Below, piece after piece: positions 1 through 10,182 of a stretch of 64,000 bases of DNA. Made by a program: the position numbers and the translations under genes. The notes under the pieces are model-generated. The model saw only the letters and a list, made by a program, of their open reading frames with translations, was not told the DNA's origin and searched no databases. This DNA is from an uncultured bacterium (GTDB taxonomy: Bacteria > Myxococcota_A > Polyangia > Polyangiales > Houyiibacteriaceae): assembly GCA_938024995.1 (NCBI GenBank), contig CALJDU010000006.1, positions 209,052 through 273,051 of the forward strand. The letters are read 5' to 3'. Position 1 is the first letter of the stretch. Each line of letters begins with the position of its first letter.

Positions 1-104
1 GGCTGGCGAAGATCTCAGGAACGCCGCCGGCGCCTCCGTCTTCGATCGTGTGTTCGCTTGCGCGCGAGCTCGATCCCCACGGGATCCTCTGCTGACGCCG
101 AGCC
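1..104. other. window edge, no confident gene
   Basis: The first 104 bases lie downstream of the membrane-protein gene that ends at 105 on the minus strand. One plus-strand frame stays open from the edge to a TGA at 93-95 and would give about 30 residues. Two other plus-strand frames stay open further. Too little sequence is present to choose between a gene tail and spacer. Confidence 0.3.
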
Positions 105-608
105 CTACTCGCTCGCGGCTTCTGCCGCGTCCGCGGCTTCTGCTGCTTCCGCTGCCTCTTCCGCTTCGTCGGCGGCGATCTCGGCTTCAAGCTCCGCTTC
201 GACGACTTCCTTTGTGCGGGTCCACTGACCGGTGACGAGCCCGCCGGCAAAGAGGACCATGCAGCCGACGAGCGTGAGCCAGAGCCCGGCGAAGGTGATG
301 TTGTAGAGGAAACGAGCGGCCTCGAAGACGCCCCAGCTGATCGCGGCTGCGCCGGTGAAGGTCGCGACGCCGGCGGAGATGCGCTTGTACTTCAGGGAGA
401 GCAGCGCGGAGACGAGCGCCATGATCGGGAGCAAGAACGCGGCGGAGTATTGCGGTCCGAAGCGACTCGCCTCGAGGGCCAAGCGGAAGCCAGAGAACTG
501 ACCAAGCTCGAAGCCGATCCATGAGGAGAAGAAGCCTCCGATGACGAGGATCGAGCCAGCCAAAACGACGAGGTTCATCCTCTTCACGCGGTTCATGAGA
601 CGGAGCAT
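105..608 (-). CDS. small four-helix membrane protein with acidic tail
   Basis: A 167-residue protein with about four hydrophobic segments (near residues 13-30, 52-72, 80-97 and 103-125). An Ala/Glu-rich acidic tail of about 30 residues ends it. The tail is low-complexity (EAxEAAEAA-type repeats) and probably disordered in the cytoplasm. I do not recognise a family and no catalytic motif is visible. It is divergent from the TPR lipoprotein, sharing a spacer of roughly 100 bp that must hold both promoters. Start is uncertain: Met at residues 1, 5 and 11 are all possible. Confidence 0.75.
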   Translation of the reverse strand: MLRLMNRVKRMNLVVLAGSILVIGGFFSSWIGFELGQFSGFRLALEASRFGPQYSAAFLLPIMALVSALLSLKYKRISAGVATFTGAAAISWGVFEAARFLYNITFAGLWLTLVGCMVLFAGGLVTGQWTRTKEVVEAELEAEIAADEAEEAAEAAEAADAAEAASE

Positions 609-712
609 AGAGAAATTGCCGCGTGCTTCGGTGATTTCGCGCTGTGAAACGTGAAATTTGAGTTTCTTTCGGAGAAGGGGAAACCGGCCACGGATTGGGT
701 CGACGAAGGCAC

Positions 713-1672
713 ATGCGCCGCCCCTCCGAGTTCTTCGTCACCTCTCTCGTTTGCTCGACGATCGGGATTTGTTTCTTGGTTACAAGTGGTTGCGCGACTG
801 GCGGGCTTCCGCGAGAGGCCGTGACGCACAACACGGTCGGCGCAGAGCTACTGGCGGAGGGCCGAATGGACGACGCAGAAGCGCGGTTTCGTCTCGCGCT
901 CGAGTATCAGCCGCGCTTCTCTGAGCCTCACCAGAACCTCGGCCTGGTCGCGCTCTCTCGGGGCGACCTTGAGGAAGCCGAAGCGCACCTTCGCGCCGCG
1001 ACCCGCCTCAACGAGGACTTCGCGGAGGCCTGGTCGAACTTGGGCATCGTGTACGAGCGGATGTCGCGCAACGATGACGCTCGTGGCGCATACGACCGCG
1101 CGCTCTCGATCAACCCTGGTCTGATCAACGCGCGGCGCAACATCTCGCGCCTGCTCGTCTCGCGGCGCGCGTTCGGACCAGCGCGGGCGCACTTGATGCG
1201 CTTGGTTCAGCTCGTCCCGAACGACCCGCAAGCGGAAGGGCTGCTCGCGTACGTAGAGCTTCGGATTGAGCGCCCCGCGGAAGCCGAGCGTCGCGCGACG
1301 CGTCTCCTCGCGACCCATCCGGAGAACGCGGTGGGGCTGACGGTTCGCGGGATCATCCTCGCGCAGCGCGGTGAACTTGAGCGCGCCAAGCACGACCTGC
1401 AGCGCGCGAGCGCCGACCCTCTTGTTGGATACGACGCGCGTCTTCGACTTGCCGCTGTCACCGTCGCGGGCGGTGAGCTGGAGCGCGCTCGTCCGCTCGT
1501 ATCCTCGCTCTTGGTGGAGGGGGCGGAGGACGCGGCGGTGCAGTTGGTCGCGGGTTACCTCGAGCTCGCGCTGGGGCACGTCGACGCGGCGCGCGCATAC
1601 GCTGAGGACGCGCTGCGCCTCGCGCCTGATCTCGCGGCGGCGCGCTCGCTCATCGAGCGGATCGACGGTTGA
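713..1672 (+). CDS. TPR-repeat lipoprotein
   Basis: A 319-residue lipoprotein. The N-terminal signal runs MRRPSEFF... through a hydrophobic stretch to the lipobox TSGC (Cys about 27). The mature part is a chain of tetratricopeptide repeats: A-E-x-x-F-R-L-A-L-E-x-x-P and A-x-x-x-x-x-R-A-L-S-I-N-P signatures recur at about 34-residue spacing from about residue 40 to the end. Such proteins act as periplasmic scaffolds, for example in pilus or secretion assembly; the partner here is unknown. The ATG at 713 is preferred over an in-frame TTG at 695 because GAAGG lies just upstream and it begins a clean signal peptide. It heads a tightly packed cluster with the next two genes. Confidence 0.88.
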   Translation: MRRPSEFFVTSLVCSTIGICFLVTSGCATGGLPREAVTHNTVGAELLAEGRMDDAEARFRLALEYQPRFSEPHQNLGLVALSRGDLEEAEAHLRAATRLNEDFAEAWSNLGIVYERMSRNDDARGAYDRALSINPGLINARRNISRLLVSRRAFGPARAHLMRLVQLVPNDPQAEGLLAYVELRIERPAEAERRATRLLATHPENAVGLTVRGIILAQRGELERAKHDLQRASADPLVGYDARLRLAAVTVAGGELERARPLVSSLLVEGAEDAAVQLVAGYLELALGHVDAARAYAEDALRLAPDLAAARSLIERIDG

Positions 1673-2007
1673 GAGCGATCGTTGTCGTGTTGATCGGTTT
1701 ACTCGCTGTTGCCCAAGGATGCGGGAGCGTCTCGCTTCCCGACGTCGCGCTGTTCGGGACGACCCGGCGCGTGTTGACCGATCGGGCCGCGACGCGCGCT
1801 CGAAACGTGGACGGCAGCATCGGGCTCCGGCTCACGTTTCGGGAGCGGCCGCGTGACATTCCGCGGCGAGACGTGATTTCTCGCGCGCCGCGCTTCTCGC
1901 CGTTTCCCTGTGGCGTCGTTCAGCTCTGTCGTTGGGAAGCGACGGAGCGCGATCGGGTCACGCGGTCATGGGAGCAGCGCGTCGCGTTCTCAGGAAGGAG
2001 TGAGTGA
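1669..2007 (+). CDS. small lipoprotein, overlapping both neighbours
   Basis: A 112-residue protein starting at TTG, whose last two bases overlap the TGA of the TPR lipoprotein. Its signal MRAIVVVLIGLLAVAQGC ends in the lipobox AQGC (Cys 18). The mature part is Arg-rich with two further cysteines near the C-terminus, and I recognise no family. The hydrophobic start right at the overlap, and the second overlap with the next gene at 2004-2007, support the TTG and translational coupling. It is probably a small partner of the TPR lipoprotein. Confidence 0.7.
   Translation: MRAIVVVLIGLLAVAQGCGSVSLPDVALFGTTRRVLTDRAATRARNVDGSIGLRLTFRERPRDIPRRDVISRAPRFSPFPCGVVQLCRWEATERDRVTRSWEQRVAFSGRSE
1993..2000 (+). 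promoter_or_regulatory. ribosome-binding site GGAAGGAG
   Basis: GGAAGGAG ends six bases before the ATG at 2007. It favours that ATG over the GTG at 2004 that overlaps the preceding stop codon. Confidence 0.6.
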
Positions 2008-2678
2008 TGAAGGGACGCATGAGCGCTTGGCTGAGCGCGCGGGGTCGGACGTTCGTTGGCGTGACGATCGCGGCGCTGCTCGGGGCGTCCCTCGCGAGCG
2101 CGCAAGCCCCGCCCGATCCGCGCGGGCGTGCGCCTGGAGACAGCGATGCGCGTCCGGGGAGTCGCGTCGCGCCGGAGGAGGCGCTCGCGGAGGCGCTCGC
2201 GCGATACGAACGAGCGGAGGCGACCGTCGACGAAGTGATCTCTCGGGCGCTCGCTCGCTACGACGCTGGGATGACTTCGGTGAAGCGGCTACGTCTTCGC
2301 GCCCGTCGCGCGGGGCTGTTGCCGACGGTTCGTGTTGGAGCGCGTCACGGTCGAGGGGATGACGCGAGCGCCCAAACGGGGAGCTCCGATCGCGTGGTCA
2401 TCTCGACGGATGTCGCGCTCACGCTCGACGCGACGCTGACATGGAACCTGAGTCGAGCCGCGTATGGGCGGGACGAGGTCGCGCTTCTTCGTGAGGAGCG
2501 AACGCGCGCGCGGGAGCGTCGTGATCTCATGCGCTATGTGGTCACGCTCTTCTTCGAGAGGCGCCGTCTTCAGCTTGAGCGTGACCTTGGCGCGGGGATG
2601 GATGCGGCGCGCGCGATGCGGATACGAGCGCTCCAGGCCGAGCTGGAGGCGGTCTCGGGAGCGCACTTAGCGCGCTGA
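2007..2678 (+). CDS. secreted helical protein, possibly a TolC-like half
   Basis: A 223-residue protein with a signal peptide (about 1-34, cleavage after ASA). A Pro-rich segment follows, then two long predicted helices flanking a strand-rich stretch (VRVGARHG ... VVISTDVALTLDATLTWNL). The order of helix, two beta strands and long basic helix, with R-x-L-x-L-R-A-R-R-A-G-L-L-P-T-V, resembles one half of a TolC/OEP repeat. A full TolC-family protein is about twice this length, so this would be a half-size or divergent member. This assignment is an inference. It is coupled to the upstream lipoprotein genes. Confidence 0.72.
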   Translation: MKGRMSAWLSARGRTFVGVTIAALLGASLASAQAPPDPRGRAPGDSDARPGSRVAPEEALAEALARYERAEATVDEVISRALARYDAGMTSVKRLRLRARRAGLLPTVRVGARHGRGDDASAQTGSSDRVVISTDVALTLDATLTWNLSRAAYGRDEVALLREERTRARERRDLMRYVVTLFFERRRLQLERDLGAGMDAARAMRIRALQAELEAVSGAHLAR

Positions 2679-2719
2679 AACGCACAAATTCAACGTGTTA
2701 GGCTGGTTACTGACGATCC

Positions 2720-3625
2720 GTGGATGACGAAGACGAGACGCCGACGCACGAGCTGACCACGATCAACCCGATGAGTGGTCGGCCCACGCATCGCGTCTCC
2801 ACCTTTGTCGCACCAGGCCCCTACGATTCCGCTCCGCCACCTGGGTCGGTTCTCGCGGACCGTTTCGTGTTGGTCGAAGAGCTCGGTCGTGGCGGGATGG
2901 GCGTCGTTTACGAAGCGATTGATCGTCAGGTCGAGCGGATGGTCGCGGTCAAGCTGGTCCGCTTCTCTTCACCCAACGCTGCAGCGCGTTTCCTTCGAGA
3001 AGCCGAGGTCGTCCGGAGCCTTGAGCACCCTGCGATCACAAAGGTGATCGACTTCGGCGTGACGGAGGGCCATCTCTATCTCGTCATGGAGCGGCTCCAT
3101 GGGCTGACCGCGCAAGCAGAGCTCGATGAGCGCGGACCTCTGTGCAGCGATCGCGCGATGTCGACGATCCATGAGGTTCTCGACGCGCTCACCTACGTTC
3201 ACGCGCGACACGTGATTCACCGCGACATCAAGCCCAGCAACATCTTCTTGCTCGATTCGACTCGCCACGCGTCTCCTGTGAACCTGCTCGACTTCGGGAT
3301 CAGCCAACCGCGCGGGGCGGGCCGCCTCACGGCGCACGGCCGTATCGCGGGAACACCGGCGTGCGTTGCGCCCGAACAGATCACCGGTCTGACGCTCGAT
3401 GAACGAGTGGACGTGTACGGCGCAGGGCTGCTGCTCTACTGCTTGCTCGCCGGCAAGAATCCGTTTCAACGCGCGACCGCTCGCGAGAGTTTCGACGCGG
3501 TCCTCCACGAGAAGGCCGCGCCGATCGATTCGCCACACAACGCCGCGATCACGATCGCGATGTCGTCAAACCGCGAAGAGCGGTTCGACAGCATCGCCGC
3601 GTTCAGGTCCGCGCTCGGCTTCTAG
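2720..3625 (+). CDS. soluble Ser/Thr protein kinase
   Basis: A 301-residue Hanks-type kinase that is almost only catalytic domain. Visible elements are the glycine loop LGRGGMGVVY (about 56-64), catalytic Lys 78 in VAVK, the HRDIKPSN loop (Asp 169), DFG (Asp 191) and APEQ (about 218-221). A disordered N-terminal 45 residues precedes it. There is no transmembrane helix and no sensor domain, so it is a cytoplasmic kinase whose input must be a partner. The GTG at 2720 is the start used; no strong ribosome-binding site is visible. It follows the three-gene lipoprotein cluster by 41 bp and could be co-transcribed. Its 3' end lies in a segment that is repeated 260 bp downstream. Confidence 0.92.
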   Translation: MDDEDETPTHELTTINPMSGRPTHRVSTFVAPGPYDSAPPPGSVLADRFVLVEELGRGGMGVVYEAIDRQVERMVAVKLVRFSSPNAAARFLREAEVVRSLEHPAITKVIDFGVTEGHLYLVMERLHGLTAQAELDERGPLCSDRAMSTIHEVLDALTYVHARHVIHRDIKPSNIFLLDSTRHASPVNLLDFGISQPRGAGRLTAHGRIAGTPACVAPEQITGLTLDERVDVYGAGLLLYCLLAGKNPFQRATARESFDAVLHEKAAPIDSPHNAAITIAMSSNREERFDSIAAFRSALGF

Positions 3626-3855
3626 CAGGCTGCTGAAAAGTCGCTGGATGCGATTTGTGATGCTGCCCGTATCTCGTTCGTGTCCTCCGACCGACGAGTA
3701 TTCTTTGTTCCCGCACCTGCGGCGCCATCGCCGCGAGTTCTCCGCTTCGCTCCGGAACCCGCTGTGCGGAAACGATATTTTTGAGCGCCTCAGGATGACG
3801 GAGGAGGTGCGAGGCCGCGCGCGAAGCGCGTCTACGAGTTTTTCAGCAGCCTGCT
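3624..3855. mobile_element. 232-bp element with 16-bp inverted ends (MITE-like)
   Basis: AGCAGGCTGCTGAAAA at 3624-3639 is repeated as an exact reverse complement at 3840-3855. It encloses about 200 bp with no credible gene. The left end contains the last two bases of the kinase stop codon. Inside lies a copy of the dispersed 29-bp motif that also occurs near 39.96 kb. Perfect short terminal inverted repeats, no transposase and a dispersed core fit a miniature inverted-repeat element. A REP-like element or a strong terminator hairpin are alternatives. Confidence 0.55.
3699..3785 (+). repeat. dispersed repeat, copy 1 (TATTCTTTGTTC family)
   Basis: The 29 bases 3699-3727 (beginning TATTCTTTGTTCCCGCACCT) match 39956-39984 exactly. 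A CGCTTCGCTCCGGA block follows in this copy and also in the 39.87-kb copy. The unit ends in CGGAAACGATATT, which partly mirrors its start, so each unit is an imperfect palindrome of about 85 bp. Confidence 0.75.
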
Positions 3856-3956
3856 GGAGCGCTCCGCTCCCGCGCTCGGCTTTTGCCAGGCTGCTGCAAC
3901 GCGCTGGTGCGTTCGCGGTCGTTTTTTGTCCGGCGCGTACGTGCGACACTCGCCTC

Positions 3957-4604
3957 ATGCACGTCTTTTTGCTCTTCGTGGTCAGCGCGGTCGCCGTCAC
4001 ACTTTCTGCAACCGACGCGCGCGCGCAGCAGAGCGATGCGGTCCGTCGCGCGCGGGACTGTGGGGTGGGGCCGTCTTACAACGAGTGCGTTCTGCGCGTC
4101 CTGGATGGGGATCGCTCCGCGCGCGGGCTCATGATGAAGATCGAGGCCAACCGAAACTTGAACCGAGACGCGGATCGCGTGCAGGCCATCCGCGACTTTA
4201 TCGAGCGTTATCCGGATCACCCTCGCGCCGCGCGCTACGCTCGCGAGTTGCCCGCCGCGCGTCGTCGACCGCGCGGTCGAGCGACGTCGCCCATGGCCGA
4301 CCGCATCACGCGCATCGAGCGAGACGAGGTGCCCGCGCCGCGTCGGACGGCGACCCAAGCGGACATGCGCCAGGGTTCCGCCGTGTCACGGGCGCAGCGG
4401 TGTGGGACCGCGGAACCGAGGGCCTATTACCGATGCGTTCTCCGGGAGCTCCGGGGAGCGCGGAGCGCGAGCGCGCTGATGATGCAGATTGAGGCGCATC
4501 GTGGACTCGGAGATACCGCGAAAAAGGTCGTCACCATCCGACGTTTCCTCGCGGCCTATCCAAATCATCCAAGGGCGACGCGCTACGCGCGAGAGCTCCC
4601 GTAG
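3957..4604 (+). CDS. secreted protein with a duplicated Cys/TPR-like module
   Basis: A 215-residue protein whose signal peptide ends after ARA (about residue 23). The mature protein is two copies of one 65-70 residue module joined by a basic linker. Each copy runs from a Cys (RARDC / RAQRC) through a Y-x-x-C-V-L-R pair and an L-M-M-x-I-E-A block to a YPxHPRAxRYARELP end. The two conserved Cys per module could form a disulfide. The helical pattern and Y-P-x-H-P ending recall TPR-like repeats. Function is unknown. The ATG at 3957 is chosen because an upstream in-frame extension is antisense-like and the signal peptide starts here. Confidence 0.82.
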   Translation: MHVFLLFVVSAVAVTLSATDARAQQSDAVRRARDCGVGPSYNECVLRVLDGDRSARGLMMKIEANRNLNRDADRVQAIRDFIERYPDHPRAARYARELPAARRRPRGRATSPMADRITRIERDEVPAPRRTATQADMRQGSAVSRAQRCGTAEPRAYYRCVLRELRGARSASALMMQIEAHRGLGDTAKKVVTIRRFLAAYPNHPRATRYARELP

Positions 4605-4651
4605 AGGCGCGCGAGAACAAAAGCGACGGAGACGCGAGGCCGCGCGAAAGA

Positions 4652-4680
4652 GTCCTGCGCGTTTTCAGCGCGCGCAGGAC
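4652..4680 (-). terminator. hairpin after gyrB
   Basis: GTCCTGCGCG at 4652-4661 pairs perfectly with CGCGCAGGAC at 4671-4680 across a 9-base loop. It starts six bases beyond the gyrB stop and, read on the minus strand, is followed by a short T-containing run. The position between convergent genes fits a terminator. Confidence 0.7.
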
Positions 4681-4685
4681 CTCGG

Positions 4686-7521
<2,836 letters not shown>

Positions 7522-10182
7522 GTGGGTCGTCGAACCGAACAACGCGTGGTCGTCCTTTTCGCGCTCTTGAGCGCGTTGATGTTCTCGCTCTGGGTTCCAC
7601 AACCGGTGTCCGCGGACGCGCGGACCGATGCGCGCCGGCATTTCCGACGCGGGATGGCCCTCATTGAGAACGGCAACCTCGACGGCGGTATCGCCCAGCT
7701 CCAGCTCGCGTACGAGATCCTCCCGCACGAGAACGTCCTCTTCAACATCGCGCGCGCGTACGCGGAGGCCGGCCAGTATTCCCGGTCGCTCCAGTACTAC
7801 CAGCGCTACTTGGACGCTGACCCCGATGATCGCGAAGAGGTCGAGGCGGTGGTCGAGCAGCTCCAAGCGCGTCTCGATGCTGAACGTGAGGAAGAGGAAC
7901 CGGAGGCCCCTGCGCCTCCGCCGGTCCCGCAAGGCCCAGCGGTTTCTTCGGCCCAGCTCGCGACCATCGATCAGTCGGCCTCACAGATCGAGCAGCTGGC
8001 CGCGGCAACGGATAGCGCTTCGCTGCGGGAACGCGCCGCGCGCCTTCGAGCGCTCGCGGCGACGCTGCGCGCACGAGAAGCCGCGCGCCCTCCGGACGAC
8101 AACCCCGACGCGACTCCGGAGCCCAGCTCGGAGGTGGCGCCCGATCCAGACCCGGAAACGACGGGATCCGAGACGCCAACGACGGAGCCCACTGACGAAG
8201 ATCTCTCCCTCGGGAGCGAGCGTACGGAGATCTTCGAGGAGCGTGTTGTCTCTGCGTCGCGTTTCGCGGAGTCCCCGCTGCTCGCGCCGAACTCAACGAC
8301 CATCATCACCAAACAGGACATCCGGCTGACCGGCCACACGAACTTGGTGGAGCTCTTGCGACGCGTCGCGGGGGTCGACGCGATGAGCCTCACGCCGGAG
8401 AGCAGCGACCTGTCGATCCGTGGCCTGAACACGCGGCAGTCCAACAAGGTGCTGGTGCTCATCGATGGGCGCACGGTTCGGCTCGACTTTCTCGCGGCGC
8501 CGTTCTGGGCGTCGATCCCCTTGGAGGTTGAGGACATCGAGCGGATCGAGGTGATCCGAGGTCCCGCGGGCGCGGTGTATGGAGCAGACGCCTTCAGCGG
8601 GATCATCAACATCATCACGCGCGAGCCCGGCGAAGGCGACTCCTCGGTCTCGCTCGCGATCGGCAATCACAACACGTTCCGTGGTCAGGGCACGGTCACG
8701 GGCCGCGCCGGCGAGCTGTCCTATCGGCTCTCCGCGGGCTACCGCCAGACCGACGAGTACTCCCTCGAGTTGTCTCCGGAGCGCATCGACGTCGCGACCA
8801 CCCGAGAGAACCCAGACCGCGCGCTTCGCCGCACCTACTTCAACGGCGAGCTGCGGTATCACTTCGGCGATGGCTGGTTCGGGCGCGCAGGCGCGGCGAT
8901 GACCTTGCTGGACGCCTCCATCTTCGGCGTCAGTCGCCTACGCGCGCTCTCCATTTCAGACACCTTGGTCTCGCAAAGCCATGTCTCGCTGACCTCGCCG
9001 GTGGGGCTGAACTTTCGGCTCTATTGGAACCGCTTTCGCACGAGCGTCGACACGATCGAGCGGCCGGCCGGAGCGTTCGATACCGAGGGCCGGATCACCG
9101 CCGACGTCATCGACACCGAGCTGAGCTTCAACCGTCGCTTCACCCGCGGCATCGAGCAGAACTTCGCGGTCGGCGTGGGGTACCGGTTCAAGGCGGTCAG
9201 CTGGAACTGGCTGTCGGGCGACCAAACCGAGAACCACCTCTTCGCGTATGTTCAAGACGCGCTCCGGCTTCACGAGAAGGTCCGGCTCACGTTGAGCCTG
9301 CGCCTTGATCGTCACCCGCTGCTCTCGCGCGTGCAGTTCTCTCCGCGCGCGTCGCTCGTCGTGATCCCGAGCGAAGGGCAGTCGATCCGCTTGACGGGGG
9401 GCTCGGCCTTCCGGAGCCCGAGCTTCGTCGAGTCTTACCTCGACTTTCAAAACCGCACCCCGGTTCGCGGCGTCTCCGCGTTCGGTCGTGGCAACCGTCA
9501 GCTCAACCCCGAGCGCATGATCAGCCTGGAGGCCGGCTACACCAACCAGGCCTCCGACTACTTCGCGCTGGAGCTCAACGTCTACTTCAACCTGATCAAC
9601 GATCAGATTCAGCTCAGCAGCGTCGACACCTTTACCCTCGGTGACTTCGGGAGCGGCGCGGCGGGCTACGACGATGAGCGCGGCGTGTTCCCGGTCGGCG
9701 ACCTCGTCTTCGACAACGAGGACGCCCGCTTTCGGCAGATCGGCGGCGAGCTCGGCGTGCGGATCTTCCCGGTCAACGGTCTCGACATCTACCTGAACTA
9801 CGCGCTCTCCGACACCTCGCCGACCGACGTCACGCAGCTCGACCCGGTGCGCGCGACCGACGACCGCACGTCGCTCCACAAGTTCAACCTGGGCTTCCAA
9901 TACCGCGCCTCCTTCGGTCTCGACCTGAGCGCGGACCTTCACGTCGTGAGCGGCCAGACCTGGGTCGAGCAGGTCACCGACATCGCGACCGGTGTGCGCT
10001 TCGAGTCGTTCGATCTCGGCGCCTACGCGTTGCTCAACGCGCGCATCGGATACCGCGTCGCGAACGATAAGGTCGAGCTCGGCTTGGTCGGGACCAACCT
10101 CTTGGTTCGCCGCTTTCGTCAGCACCCGTTTGGCCAGGTCGTCGACAGCCGCGTCGTGCTCACCACGAGGCTGCGTTTCTGA
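7522..10182 (+). CDS. TonB-dependent receptor with N-terminal TPR domain (copy 1)
   Basis: An 886-residue outer-membrane receptor for energised substrate uptake. Order: signal peptide (1-31, cleavage after VSA); TPR-like helices (about 32-105, starting DARTDARRHFRRGMALIE); a helical and acidic/Pro linker (about 110-230); plug domain (about 234-370, with VLVLIDGR and ERIEVIRGP..VYGADAFSGIINIIT); beta-barrel to the C-terminal Phe (TTRLRF). TPR at the periplasmic N-terminus is unusual; these receptors normally carry a TonB box, a carboxypeptidase-like domain or a sigma-signalling domain there. The substrate cannot be told from sequence. The GTG start opens directly into the signal peptide. The gene overlaps its paralogue by 1 nt. 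Confidence 0.92.
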   Translation: MGRRTEQRVVVLFALLSALMFSLWVPQPVSADARTDARRHFRRGMALIENGNLDGGIAQLQLAYEILPHENVLFNIARAYAEAGQYSRSLQYYQRYLDADPDDREEVEAVVEQLQARLDAEREEEEPEAPAPPPVPQGPAVSSAQLATIDQSASQIEQLAAATDSASLRERAARLRALAATLRAREAARPPDDNPDATPEPSSEVAPDPDPETTGSETPTTEPTDEDLSLGSERTEIFEERVVSASRFAESPLLAPNSTTIITKQDIRLTGHTNLVELLRRVAGVDAMSLTPESSDLSIRGLNTRQSNKVLVLIDGRTVRLDFLAAPFWASIPLEVEDIERIEVIRGPAGAVYGADAFSGIINIITREPGEGDSSVSLAIGNHNTFRGQGTVTGRAGELSYRLSAGYRQTDEYSLELSPERIDVATTRENPDRALRRTYFNGELRYHFGDGWFGRAGAAMTLLDASIFGVSRLRALSISDTLVSQSHVSLTSPVGLNFRLYWNRFRTSVDTIERPAGAFDTEGRITADVIDTELSFNRRFTRGIEQNFAVGVGYRFKAVSWNWLSGDQTENHLFAYVQDALRLHEKVRLTLSLRLDRHPLLSRVQFSPRASLVVIPSEGQSIRLTGGSAFRSPSFVESYLDFQNRTPVRGVSAFGRGNRQLNPERMISLEAGYTNQASDYFALELNVYFNLINDQIQLSSVDTFTLGDFGSGAAGYDDERGVFPVGDLVFDNEDARFRQIGGELGVRIFPVNGLDIYLNYALSDTSPTDVTQLDPVRATDDRTSLHKFNLGFQYRASFGLDLSADLHVVSGQTWVEQVTDIATGVRFESFDLGAYALLNARIGYRVANDKVELGLVGTNLLVRRFRQHPFGQVVDSRVVLTTRLRF

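Larger units (their letters stand above)
3611..3907. repeat. imperfect direct duplication of the kinase 3' end
   Basis: About 37 bp at 3611-3647, covering the kinase's last codons, its TAG and the following bases, recur imperfectly at 3872-3907. Both copies begin GCGCTCGGCTT and contain CAGGCTGCTG and CGCTGG. The copies flank the inverted-repeat element at 3624-3855. This layout could come from an insertion that duplicated its flank or from recombination between repeats. Confidence 0.65.
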
